Shown here in pieces: positions 39,987-48,916 of a DNA stretch of 64,000 nt. Location of the stretch: NCBI GenBank assembly GCA_963754335.1, contig CAVWFQ010000004.1, positions 1-64,000 on the forward strand, written 5' to 3'. The notes beneath the pieces are model-generated. The model was not told the DNA's origin, ran no database searches, and saw nothing but the letters and a program-made list of their open reading frames with translations. The first letter of the stretch is position 1; every line of letters starts with the position of its first letter. This DNA is from JBBSDP01 sp963754335 (GTDB lineage Bacteria; Planctomycetota; Phycisphaerae; Tepidisphaerales; Tepidisphaeraceae). The position numbers were made by a program, and so were the translations under genes.

Positions 39987-40793
39987 TCATCTCCGTTCGA
40001 CGATTTCCTCCGCCCCCTTGCGCACCGGCTCGCTGATCATCGCCTGGCCTTCGGCCGGGTGGCGGAGATCGATGCGGTAGAGCATCGCCTGATCGTCGGC
40101 GGTGAAGTGGTGATCGCCATTGCTGTCGTAGAGGACGCGGGCGCAGAGGGCGTCCTCGCCGTCCGGGACAATCCCGGTCAATTGCGTTCCGTCCGGCGTA
40201 AGGCGAGTGAGATTTTCGCCGGAGAAATCGCACGAATAGAGCACGACGGCATCTTCGCCGTTGATGTAGCCGTCTCCGTTGGTGTCATGTTCAGCCACGG
40301 CGAAAAGCAGCACCTTCGGCCGTGCCGGCTTCTTCGCGTCGGACGGATGCGCCGCATCGGTCGCAACAGCCGGTGAATTGTTCGGAAGATAAGCGCTCAC
40401 GATCACGGACGGGCGGTTCAATAGAAGCCGGCTCTGGCCGGTACTTCTCTGAAAAAACGCAACGTTGTTCCAATGAACCGATTGAGCGATGTCATACTGC
40501 CCGAAGGAACGGGAAAGTGGTGTACTTTCACTAAGGCTGCCGGGTATGGCGAACGATGGCGCGCTGGGCGGCGGGAGGTCGGACTGCTTTTGCTGGACCA
40601 CGTTGGTCTGCGTCCAGAAGGGGATGAGGATGAAATCAGAATCCTGGAGCACAATCGCATCGCCGAAAACCGCATGCGCCTCAGGGCGCTTGATGTTCGT
40701 GCCGACCGCAATTCCCTGAGGCGTGTCTGCGGTGCAGGATAAGCCTGATAAAATCAACGCGGCCGAAAGCGCTGCACGGAAAATCGTAAACAT
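39987..40793 (-). CDS. EF-hand lipoprotein
   Basis: A 268-residue lipoprotein: signal peptide MFTIFRAALSAALILSGLSC with lipobox Cys. Two Ca-binding-loop motifs, DTNGDGYINGEDA and DSNGDHHFTADDQ, lie about 60 residues apart in the C-terminal half. ATG 40793 has gaggag eight bases upstream. An extracytoplasmic calcium-binding role is likely; the N-terminal half is unknown. Confidence 0.75.
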   Translation of the reverse strand: MFTIFRAALSAALILSGLSCTADTPQGIAVGTNIKRPEAHAVFGDAIVLQDSDFILIPFWTQTNVVQQKQSDLPPPSAPSFAIPGSLSESTPLSRSFGQYDIAQSVHWNNVAFFQRSTGQSRLLLNRPSVIVSAYLPNNSPAVATDAAHPSDAKKPARPKVLLFAVAEHDTNGDGYINGEDAVVLYSCDFSGENLTRLTPDGTQLTGIVPDGEDALCARVLYDSNGDHHFTADDQAMLYRIDLRHPAEGQAMISEPVRKGAEEIVERR

Positions 40794-41052
40794 CGAAGAT
40801 CTCCTCGCTTGAATGAGCTGACTGATTGCTTCCCGTACCAATTTAGCGTGTGAAGCGCTTTGCAGGTTCAGCAATGCACGATCGATGGTCGATCACATTC
40901 CGATCCGGTCTTTGGCATCCCCGGCCCGTTGACTTCCGGGCGGTTTACAAATAAAAATACCGGATTGCCCATTGGTCCCGGATTTGTTATTGGCTGGCCG
41001 CGGGTCGCGGGCGGGGTCAGGGCATGGCAACGAAACAGCGAATCAATCCACT

Positions 41053-41972
41053 ATGAACGATCTTTCAGTCTCTTCCATCAACGAAAAAGCCAGTGAGGAA
41101 TTCTTTCGACGCGGGCAGGAAGCCGAGACGAACGGCCTCCACGAAAAGGCCGCCGAATATTACGAGCGATCGCTCGGCGAAAACCCCGATCACGAGCGGG
41201 CCTGTTTTTGCCTTGCCGTTCTTTATGATCGTCGCGCCGAGGATGCCAAGGCGATCGAGCTTTACGAGCGCGTTTGCACCAGCCCGCCGGTCCATCTCAA
41301 TGCCCTGATCAACCTGGCGGTGTTGTACGAAGACAACAATCATTACGACGAAGCGCATCGTTGTCTCGATGCGGTCCTGCGGACCGATCCGAATCATCGT
41401 CGCGCCCGGCTGTTCATGAAAGACGTGGATTCGGCGCGATCGATGTATTACGACGATGACGATCGCCGTGGCGACCGGCGCAGCGCGGTGCTCGACATCC
41501 CGATCAGCGATTTCGAGCTCTCCGTCCGCAGTCGCAACTGCCTCAAGAAGATGAACCTCCGCACGCTGGGAGACCTGCTCAAGACCAGTGAGCCGGAATT
41601 GCTGGCCTACAAGAATTTTGGCGAAACGAGCCTCAGCGAGATCAAGGCGTTGCTGGCCCAGAAGGGGCTTCGCCTGGGCCAGTCGGCGGAAGATCCGGCC
41701 AAGGCCGGCGTGCCGGGCGCGCCGTCCGTCGCGCTGCGCCGTCCGTGGGCAACGTTCCGCCGGAAATGCTCGCCAAGAGTGTCGGCGATCTCGAGCTGTC
41801 GGTCCGCAGCCGAAAGGCGCTGCAGCGGCTCAACATCAACACGATCGGCGAGCTCGCATCGCGCACCGAAGACGAACTGCTCGGCTGCAAGAACTTCGGC
41901 ATGACCAGTCTCAACGAAATCAAGCAGCAGCTCACGACCTTTGGAATGGGTCTGAGAAAGCTGGAGGCTTAA
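41053..41972 (+). CDS. TPR protein with two RNA polymerase alpha C-terminal domains (frameshift)
   Basis: About 307 residues. Three TPRs come first (GLHEKAAEYYERSLGENPDHERA, AKAIELYERV, HYDEAHRCLDAVLRTDPNHRRA). Two alpha-CTD helix-hairpin-helix domains follow: FELSVRSRNCLKKMNLRTLG with KNFGETSLSEIKALL, and LELSVRSRKALQRLNINTIG with KNFGMTSLNEIKQQL. The second is restored by adding one G near 41733. The alpha-CTD contacts UP elements and activators, so this protein could bind DNA or the polymerase. No rpoA-like NTD is present, so it is not RpoA itself. Confidence 0.85.
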
Positions 41973-41980
41973 AAGGCATG

Positions 41981-42113
41981 TTCACCGCCGAGACGCGGAG
42001 AGCGCAGAGAAAATCGCAGATGGGCCACGCAAGCTCTTATATGCTGGGACAAACGCGCGGCAGATTTCCAGATCTGGAAATCTTCGCCGCGGCCTCTGCG
42101 TCTCTGCGGTGAA
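41981..42113. repeat. inverted repeat with inner 20-bp perfect palindrome
   Basis: Arms 41981-42000 and 42094-42113 (ttcaccgccgagacgcggag type) pair with about three mismatches. A perfect palindrome gatttccagatctggaaatc lies at 42063-42082. It starts 9 bases after the TPR-alphaCTD stop. Confidence 0.85.
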
Positions 42114-42151
42114 TGATTTCTACCGATCCCAGGTCCCCCGGCACGGACGCC

Positions 42152-43387
42152 ATGCGAAAATCCACCCTTTTTGCCTGGCTGCTGGGACCGTTGCTTTTCA
42201 TTCCGCTGGCGTGCGCACCGAATCTGGGGCCGAGCGGCGTTCCACCCGGCACGCCGACGGTTCGCGTGCTTCTTCTGGAAAACCGACAGACGGTTTCACT
42301 GAGCGCATCGGCCGCTCCGACAGTGCGCGTCGGAGGGGGTTCGTCACAACGGTTGAATTTTCCCTCCGGATCGTCCGTTGCCGTCTCGCTGAACGCCTCC
42401 GGCTGGCAAATCGGGAATGCGTCGCTCGGTTCAGGGGAGATGGTGCTTGAGCCGTCCGTTGAAGGGTCGCTCAGCGTCGGCGCCGCCAAGGTGATGCCCT
42501 ACCGCGGGCGGATGCGATTCGTCCCCTCCGGCGGCGATCGGTTTGATGTCGTGAACGATGTCGACGTCGAGGGATACCTCAAAGGCGTGCTCGCGAAGGA
42601 AATGCTCCACAACTGGCGGCTGGAAGCCTACGAAGCCCAGGCGATCGTGGCGCGAACCTACGCGCTCTATGAAGCGCGGACCGGCTCGACGGGACGGGCA
42701 TTTGATCTGTATCCCGATCAGCGCAGCCAGGTCTATGGCGGGGTCTCGGCCGAGTCCGCGACCAGCCGCCAGGCCGTCGAGGCGACGCGCGGCGTGGTCG
42801 TGGCCTATGGCCCGCCGGGCCACGAAAAAATCTTCAAGGCCTATTTCAGTTCCTGCTGCGGCGGCGTGACCCAGTCGGCGGCCGACGCGTTCGGCGATCC
42901 CGCGAGTCCGCCTCTCTCCGATCAATTGATCGGTCCCTGCTGCGTCGAATCGCCGCATTTCAACTGGGGGCCGGTCGTGATTCAGAAGAGCGAATTGTCG
43001 CGCCGAATTCGCGCCTGGGCGACGAACCATCAACGCGCCGAGCGGGATATCGGCCAGGTCACCCGTGTTGACGTGCAGTTTGCCAATCAGTTCGGGCGGC
43101 CGACGCGATTTGTCGTTTCAGATGACCGCGGCACGCGATACAGCTTCACAAGCGAGGATTTCCGCGTCGCCTTCAATACCGGTGCCACCGACGGTGTCAC
43201 CATTCCGAGCGGCTTCTTCAAGCCGGTCAATGAAGCCTACGTCATTCGCCTGGTCGACGGCCACGGCTTCGGCCATGGGGTCGGCCTTTGTCAGTGGTGC
43301 GCGGAGCACAAGGCGAGCCAAGGGGTTCGTCCCGAGGCGATCGTGACCGCCGCGTACCCGCACTCGCGGCTGATTCGAGCGTATTGA
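42152..43387 (+). CDS. SpoIID/LytB-domain lipoprotein
   Basis: A 411-residue protein with a lipobox (PLAC) signal. The SpoIID domain has GYLKGVLAKEM and EAQAIVARTYALYEA, the CGG pair in YFSSCCGGVTQ, and VDGHGFGHGVGLCQWCA near the C-terminus. SpoIID enzymes cut glycan strands lacking stem peptides; a peptidoglycan role is likely. ATG 42152 begins the signal peptide. Confidence 0.85.
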   Translation: MRKSTLFAWLLGPLLFIPLACAPNLGPSGVPPGTPTVRVLLLENRQTVSLSASAAPTVRVGGGSSQRLNFPSGSSVAVSLNASGWQIGNASLGSGEMVLEPSVEGSLSVGAAKVMPYRGRMRFVPSGGDRFDVVNDVDVEGYLKGVLAKEMLHNWRLEAYEAQAIVARTYALYEARTGSTGRAFDLYPDQRSQVYGGVSAESATSRQAVEATRGVVVAYGPPGHEKIFKAYFSSCCGGVTQSAADAFGDPASPPLSDQLIGPCCVESPHFNWGPVVIQKSELSRRIRAWATNHQRAERDIGQVTRVDVQFANQFGRPTRFVVSDDRGTRYSFTSEDFRVAFNTGATDGVTIPSGFFKPVNEAYVIRLVDGHGFGHGVGLCQWCAEHKASQGVRPEAIVTAAYPHSRLIRAY

Positions 43388-43390
43388 CGA

Positions 43391-43557
43391 AAATCCCGGC
43401 ACCCAAATCCCAAAAACCAAAGCCCAAAAAAGCTCCAGGTTCCAAAGGGGAAAATCCCAAACAGGAGCGATAGGAGCGCATTCTATCTTGTTTGGTTCTT
43501 GGAATTTGGACTTTGAGATTTATTTGGGATTTGGTGGCTTGGGATTTGGAATTTGCG
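43391..43557. repeat. low-complexity aaatcccaaa / tttgggattt inverted repeat
   Basis: The left part (43391-43450) iterates caaatcccaaa words and the right part (43495-43557) iterates tttgggatttgg, so they pair roughly over 35 bases with gaps. It follows the SpoIID stop and precedes a terminator. Confidence 0.7.
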
Positions 43558-43567
43558 TTCAAATAGA

Positions 43568-43597
43568 AACGCCCCGGACGATTTCGTCCGGGGCGTT
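43568..43597 (-). terminator. intrinsic terminator of the Lys-rich gene
   Basis: Perfect 14-bp stem aacgccccggacga / tcgtccggggcgtt with a 2-base spacer. On the minus strand it is followed by a T-rich run (tttctattt). It lies 24 bases downstream of the Lys-rich gene stop on that strand. Confidence 0.75.
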
Positions 43598-43620
43598 GGC
43601 GCTTAATTGGGATATTCGTC

Positions 43621-43956
43621 TTATTGCACGGTGTGCTTCTTCGCATTCAGCTTCGAAGGCTTGCGGTGCTTGCCCGAGAGCTTATGAGCCTTGTGCTTGC
43701 TGCTCTTGAGATTGCGATGTGCGCTCTTGCGGGTGTGCTTCGACTTGCTGAGCTTCTTCGTGTGCGAGACTTTCACGGCCGAGGGCTTGACGGCGGGAAG
43801 CTCGGTCGATGTCGAGCTCATTTCCGAGCCGGTCGCCATCAGGGTCGGAGGGGCGGCCTGCACCGGGCGGTGCGAGCGGGCGAATCCGACCGCGGGGATC
43901 GTCGCGACGGCAAGTACGCCGGCCGCGACCCATTTGTTGATTCGATTCATGATCAT
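43621..43956 (-). CDS. small exported Lys/His/Ser-rich protein
   Basis: A 111-residue protein. A signal peptide (WVAAGVLAVATIPAVGFA) is followed by a Thr/Ser/Pro spacer and then about 45 residues dominated by K, H, S and R (KKLSKSKHTRKSAHRN...). ATG 43956 has aaggag seven bases upstream. No family recognised; the very basic, low-complexity tail suggests binding to nucleic acid or acidic polymers outside the cell. It may be an effector or matrix component, but nothing proves it. Confidence 0.7.
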   Translation of the reverse strand: MIMNRINKWVAAGVLAVATIPAVGFARSHRPVQAAPPTLMATGSEMSSTSTELPAVKPSAVKVSHTKKLSKSKHTRKSAHRNLKSSKHKAHKLSGKHRKPSKLNAKKHTVQ

Positions 43957-44334
43957 GGGCAACTCCTTTGCCAATCGTTCGACGGTCACCCCATGACTCT
44001 CCTCCGAAAGAACGGAAAGGTCGCAGGCAAACCGCAATTGTTCGTTGACCCGCGCGACGTTGCACGAGTCTGTGTTTATATCGGACGATGAGAGGGGAAA
44101 AGCGTGAGGAAAAACGGAGAAGACAGGTCCCAATGGCGATCAAATCGTCTCCGAAACAACACGCTCTGAAAGTATCACTACAAGTCCGCGAATCTCTCAA
44201 ATGCCCCAAAATTCCCCAAAATGCCCCATCTTTTTTAATGTTTTATCAATATAATGCTACCGTCTGTGGTTAATTTGTGAAATATTGGCGGGAAAATCGA
44301 GGTTTCAACGCACATAGGGCCGGAATCAAAATGG
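43957..44334. other. gene-poor AT-rich stretch
   Basis: This 378-base interval holds no supported gene. Near 44200-44240 a ccccaaaat word is repeated and an AT-rich block with tatcaatataat-like sequence follows. It should hold the promoter of the Lys-rich gene and the 3' region of the dienelactone hydrolase gene. Confidence 0.5.
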
Positions 44335-45156
44335 CTACCTACCCGGCTTGTCGAAGATTTCCTTGAAGAAATCCTCCATCGCCCGCCATGATCGGTGGTC
44401 GGCGTTGGCGTTGTAGGCGATCCCCTTGATGCCGAACTTGTCGGCGTCGGGATTGGTGAAGGCATGGACCGCGCCGCTGTAGATGTTCATTTGCCAGTCC
44501 ACCTTCGCGTCGCGCATTTCCTGTTGAAACCCCGCGATCTCCTCCGGCGATTCGAAGGTGTCGTCGGCGCCGTGGCACACCAGCACTTTGCATTTGATGT
44601 TTTTCGCATCCTCGGGATGCGGTGTGCCGAGGCTGCCGTGGAAGCTCACCACGCCCAGAAGGTCAGCGCCGGATCGTGCCAGTTCGAGAACCGCGGTCCC
44701 GCCGAAGCAATATCCGATCGCGGCGACCTTATCGGGATTGACGTGCTCGTTCTTTTTCAGCAGATCCAGCGCGGCGCTGGCCCGCTCCCGCAGTTCCTTG
44801 CGGTCGCCGCCACGCAGTGCGCCGGCGAGCTTGCCGGCTTCCTTCGGGTCGCTGGTGGTCTTGCCATCCCCATAGGGGTCCATCGCCAAGGCGGCGTAGC
44901 CGAGCTTCGCAAGCTGCGCGGCGCGGCTTTTGGCATAGTCGTTGAGTCCCCACCATTCGGGCACGACGAGCACGCCGGGGCGTTTGTCGGTCACGGAGTC
45001 GTCCCAGGCAAGAAACCCCTTGAATTCCTTGTCGCCGATCTTGTAGTCCACGGTTTGGGTTTTCACAGCCGCTGAAGCGTATCCGCAGATGCCGAAAAAC
45101 AAGAGGGTGAAAATCGCGTATCGCACGAGTTCTCCTATAGTGAATATCCTGAGCAT
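44335..45156 (-). CDS. exported dienelactone hydrolase family protein
   Basis: A 273-residue alpha/beta-hydrolase with a signal-like helix (YAIFTLLFFGICGYASA). The nucleophile Cys is in GYCFGG; the acid is in GADDTF and the His in AVHAFTNP. Such enzymes hydrolyse dienelactones or similar esters. Frame intact; convergent with none of its neighbours. The ORF's TTG start at 45156 and an ATG at the same frame both precede the helix. Confidence 0.88.
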   Translation of the reverse strand: MLRIFTIGELVRYAIFTLLFFGICGYASAAVKTQTVDYKIGDKEFKGFLAWDDSVTDKRPGVLVVPEWWGLNDYAKSRAAQLAKLGYAALAMDPYGDGKTTSDPKEAGKLAGALRGGDRKELRERASAALDLLKKNEHVNPDKVAAIGYCFGGTAVLELARSGADLLGVVSFHGSLGTPHPEDAKNIKCKVLVCHGADDTFESPEEIAGFQQEMRDAKVDWQMNIYSGAVHAFTNPDADKFGIKGIAYNANADHRSWRAMEDFFKEIFDKPGR

Positions 45157-45286
45157 CCGGCATCCGTCGCTCGCGCAAGTTGCAAGCGTTCCCGACGAGT
45201 CGCATGATGATCGGCGGCGCGTACGACTCTGTCAATTTCGAACTGAAAATGCCCGGTGGATTGACTGACCGATCGGAGCCAAGACC

Positions 45287-46253
45287 ATGCAGATCCATCA
45301 AAGCATTGCAGGATTGCGGCAGCTTCCTCCCGGGGCGGTCGTCTCGATCGGCAATTTCGACGGGGTTCATCGCGGCCATACGCATATCCTGCGGATGGCG
45401 CACGCCCTGCGGTCCAAGTCGTCGGGCCAGATCGCGGTGGTAACGTTTGAGCCGCATCCGCTCACGCTCCTGCGCCCGAAAGGCGCCGCCGCGCCTTACG
45501 CCTCCCGCGGCGAAACGGGCCCTGCTCGCGGAGGCGGGTGTCGATCATCTGGTCGAATTGCCGCCGACTCCCGAGTTGCTCGATCTGACCGCCGAACAGT
45601 TCTGGCGTATTCTCCGCGACGACGTGCAACCCGCATGGCTCGTTGAAGGCAGCTCGTTTTATTTCGGCAAGGGGCGGGAAGGGACGGTCGAGAAATTGCT
45701 CGAATGGTCGAGCGGAACATCGGTGCGCGTCAAAGTGGTCGAACCCCTGTCGGTGGTGCTGTTGAATCTGGCGATCGTTCCCGCGAGCAGTTCGCTGGTT
45801 CGCTGGCTGCTCGCCAACGGCCGCGCCCGCGACGCCGCCATTTGCCTCGGGCGCGGCTACGAGCTGGATGGCCCGGTGATCTCGGGACATCGTCGCGGGC
45901 GAAACCTCGGCGTCCCCACCGCGAACCTTTCGATCACCGATCAACTCGTTCCCGCCGACGGCGTTTACAGTGGCCGCTCCACCATCGATGGAGTGACCTG
46001 GCCGGCCGCGGTCAGTATCGGATCGCTTCCGACCTTCGACGGAACTTCACGCCAGATCGAGGCTCATCTCATCGGTTTTGCAGGCGATCTCTACGGCCGC
46101 ACCATTCGTGTCGAGCTGACCGACTGGCTGCGCGAGCAGCGAAAATATCCGGACATCGATGCGCTCGTCGCCGCGATCGGAAAGGATCTGGAGGAAACGC
46201 GCGTTCGGACGACATGGCGGCCGGATCGAGCGATCGGCGTCCGTCTTATGTAG
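45287..46253 (+). CDS. ribF: bifunctional riboflavin kinase / FAD synthetase (frameshift)
   Basis: About 320 residues. The N-terminal adenylyltransferase domain has SIGNFDGVHRGHTHIL; the kinase domain has YELDGPVISGHRRGRNLGVPTANL and AVSIGSLPTFDG. It makes FMN and FAD from riboflavin and ATP. A net +1/-2 shift lies near 45487; the frame resumes with PPRLTPPAAKRALLAEAG. Because FMN/FAD synthesis is essential, an assembly error is assumed. ATG 45287 has ggag nine bases upstream. Its stop overlaps a repeat element. Confidence 0.94.
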
Positions 46254-46422
46254 CACAGCCGCCCTCGGCTGTGTTCGACCGAAGGTCGAAATATTTCCGA
46301 ACACCGTCTACTTCCACCTTCGGCGGAACACAGCCGAGGGCGGCTGTGCCACACAAGACGGAACAGAGCCGAGGGCGGCTGTGCCACACAAGACGGACCA
46401 CACCCGAGGGCGGCTGTGCTAC
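46250..46422. repeat. inverted repeat plus three tandem 35-bp direct repeats
   Basis: The left arm starts at the ribF stop (46250-46286) and pairs with 46316-46352 over about 37 bases. Direct repeats of the unit gaacacagccgagggcggct... then lie at 46326-46360, 46361-46395 and 46396-46422, each a third variant of the right arm. It lies between convergent ribF and ferredoxin genes. Confidence 0.85.
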
Positions 46423-46425
46423 ATT

Positions 46426-46686
46426 TTACTTGCGGTAATACGCGGCATTCTTCTCTATGAATTCGGCCCACTCTGCTGGCAGATCAAACTCGGAGAAAAT
46501 GGCGCTCACCGGGCATACGTCGACGCAATGTCCGCAGTCGATGCAGTTACCGGGATCGATGTAGAGCATTTCACTCTCGGCAAACTCCAATTCGTCCTTC
46601 GTCGGGTGGATGCAATCCACGGGACAGCTGGCCACGCACGAAGCGTCCTTCACACCGATGCACGGTTGAGCAATGACATATGCCAT
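46426..46686 (-). CDS. fdxA: 7Fe-type ferredoxin
   Basis: An 86-residue ferredoxin. The first cluster motif is Cys9-x7-Cys17-x3-Cys21-x3-Cys25; the second is CIDCGHCVDVCP. This spacing fits a [3Fe-4S]/[4Fe-4S] electron carrier. MAYVIAQPC starts at 46686 with aaggaa eight bases upstream; earlier in-frame start would add a non-family extension. Confidence 0.93.
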   Translation of the reverse strand: MAYVIAQPCIGVKDASCVASCPVDCIHPTKDELEFAESEMLYIDPGNCIDCGHCVDVCPVSAIFSEFDLPAEWAEFIEKNAAYYRK

Positions 46687-46749
46687 GGCGGATTCCTTTC
46701 GATGGCGAGGCTTGTGGTTCTCTGACTTTGCACGATAGAAATCGCCGAG

Positions 46750-47326
46750 ACATACATCAAAGACAAATTCTCGGCAGCGACTCGATTCCGGACCGGCTGC
46801 TCGACGGGTCGATCGATATCGCTCTGACGGAGGGCGCGCTCGAGAGCCAAACACTCTGTTCCGAAGTGTTCATGCAGGACGAACTCGTGGCAATCGCTCC
46901 CGTCGATCACCGACTGGCGCAAACGATCCGTGACGGCGGCGATGCTGTGCCGTGAGCCATTCGTTGTGCGGGAGACGGGATCAGCGAGCAAGTCGCTGGT
47001 CGAACGCCGGTTGGCGACGCAGGGACTCGAAGTCCGCCCGACGATGTCGCTCGGTTCGACCGAGGCGATCAAGCGCGCGGTCGCGGCGGGAGTCGGTGTC
47101 GCGGTGGTCTCACGCCTCGCGGTGGCGCTGGAATTGCGCTCGCACCCTGGCTCTGGTTCGCGTGAGCGATCTGTCGATCCGGCGACCGATGCATCGAGTC
47201 GCATTGCGAGGGAGGAGTCAAAGTCGCGCCGTCGAGACGTTCAATCGAATGCTCGAGGAAGCGGTTCAAAAAGGGATCGGAAGGAACGCGCTTCCGCCCG
47301 ATCGGAGCCCCCCGACCGGTCGTTAA
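46750..47326 (+). pseudogene. truncated LysR-type regulator relic
   Basis: Only the effector-binding domain remains: LLDGSIDIALTEGALES, LCSEVFMQDELVAIAPVDHRLA, then in other frames LCREPFVVRETGSASKSLVERRL, GSTEAIKRAVAAGVGVAVVSRL and LALVRVSDLSIRRPMHRVAL. The N-terminal winged-helix is missing; the fragment directly follows the divergent ferredoxin start. Two more frame changes near 46935 and 47145 could be decay or assembly error, but the missing HTH makes loss of function likely. Confidence 0.75.
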
Positions 47327-47417
47327 CGCCGAGGGTTCGACGCTTGCGCCTTCGCGATTGCCTTTGCAATGTCGATGCCCGGAAAACTGCGGCCCGTTGG
47401 GCACGCGGCGAACCCGC

Positions 47418-48740
47418 TTACGCGGCAGGCTGATAGGTCCGCACGCAATTGCGGTTGCTCTGCTTCGCGTCGTACATCGCGTGATCGGCGGCGGCGAGGA
47501 GGGATGAAAGGTCCAGGACATTGTACTGCGTGCTGCGCTCCGCCACCCCGATGCTCAATGTCGGCTGATGGTCGAGATGGGCGATGGCGGAAGAGAAATC
47601 GACCGATGCGAAAGCCTGCCGCAGTTTCTGCACGACCTGCTGGGCCTGTGAAATCGGAGTCTGGGGAAGGGCGATGACAAATTCATCCCCGCCGTAGCGG
47701 AAGGCCAGATCGGTCTTGCGGAGGGTGATGCGGACGCAGTCGGCGAACGACCGCAGCATGTGATCGCCGGCGGCGTGGCCGTGGGCGTCGTTCACCTGCT
47801 TGAATTCGTCCATATCGATCATGACCAGCGAGAGCGGATGGTGGTAGCGCTCGGCGAGGGCCACCTCGCGAAGTAAAAGATTGTCCATCGATCGCCGGTT
47901 ATATAGGCCGGTGAGCACGTCGGTCATGCTGCGTTGTTCGGCGTCGGCCAGCAGATAGAGGGCGATCAGGGACGATTGGGCGGTATTGACATAAGTTTGT
48001 GCCAGTTGCCGCGCCGGATCGGTCCAGGCGTCGGTCGCCGGTAGCAGCATGTGAACCGCGAGTTGCATGTTCGATCCGACCTGCATCGGGACGCAATACG
48101 CCGGGCTCGAGGCGGAGAGCGAAAGGACGGTGTCGACAGTGCATCGCACGGGGGAATCGTCGGCGCGGAAAACGCGGGCCTGCTTTTGCCGGAGACAGGG
48201 ACACATTGCCGCTTCGAGCTCGCCGCAATTCGATGTCCCGCCGGCCAGGTCAGCCGGCCAGGTGGTTTTGACGACCGTCGCGGGAATCGACTGGGGATCA
48301 TGCGCGAGGATGGCGATCTTCGATATCGGCAGCGCCTTTCGCAATGCCAGGCAAAGGGAAGAGAGCACCTGCTCGGACTTGGCCGCGCCTTGGATCGTTT
48401 GCGAAAAATCGAGAAGGAGATCGACAGCCCTGGCTCGATCTTCGATCACCCGGCGGGCGTGCTCGCCACGGGCGAGAAATTGAGCGGTTCGGAGCAGCAG
48501 GACTGCCATCAGCAGGAGCGCCAGCAGGCCGCAAATCATTCCCAATCCCATGAGGAATGGATGGGCATTTGTCGTTGCGGGGACGAACTGGGGGGCGGCC
48601 AGGCAGATGCCGATCGAGCTGAGCAGACCGCATCCCACGCCGAAGATCAGAATGCGCCCGCGAAGGGATGAAAGGAACATGGGGAAGAACGACAAACCGC
48701 CTGTTCCGCCAGTCGAGTCGGTTCGGGGGGCCTGTGTCAT
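47418..48740 (-). CDS. membrane-bound diguanylate cyclase with GAF-like domain
   Basis: A 440-residue GGDEF protein. Two membrane helices near residues 30-50 and 62-85, then a GAF-like sensor of about 150 residues, then the cyclase domain with DVLTGLYNRRSMD and the active site RYGGDEF. It should make cyclic-di-GMP at the membrane and could oppose the HD-GYP protein encoded 40 kb away. Frame intact. Confidence 0.92.
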   Translation of the reverse strand: MTQAPRTDSTGGTGGLSFFPMFLSSLRGRILIFGVGCGLLSSIGICLAAPQFVPATTNAHPFLMGLGMICGLLALLLMAVLLLRTAQFLARGEHARRVIEDRARAVDLLLDFSQTIQGAAKSEQVLSSLCLALRKALPISKIAILAHDPQSIPATVVKTTWPADLAGGTSNCGELEAAMCPCLRQKQARVFRADDSPVRCTVDTVLSLSASSPAYCVPMQVGSNMQLAVHMLLPATDAWTDPARQLAQTYVNTAQSSLIALYLLADAEQRSMTDVLTGLYNRRSMDNLLLREVALAERYHHPLSLVMIDMDEFKQVNDAHGHAAGDHMLRSFADCVRITLRKTDLAFRYGGDEFVIALPQTPISQAQQVVQKLRQAFASVDFSSAIAHLDHQPTLSIGVAERSTQYNVLDLSSLLAAADHAMYDAKQSNRNCVRTYQPAA

Positions 48741-48916
48741 CAGGTTGTATCGGTCAATCGGGAGAAGGTGCTTTGGTTGAAGGTTGGGCGGTCGCGGAAA
48801 TTGTCCGCGCTGCCGATCTGCTGCTCTAAACGCTTATTCTTGCGGCATTTTTAAGGATGGGTGAATAAATTCGCTTAATGCTTCCATTTGGCTCGGGCAT
48901 TGCGTAAATTATAGAC

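Noticed and set aside
41053..41972. RpoA itself
   Set aside because: The alpha N-terminal assembly domain is absent and TPRs replace it.
46326..46422. CRISPR array from the three 35-bp units
   Set aside because: The units are contiguous, without unique spacers.
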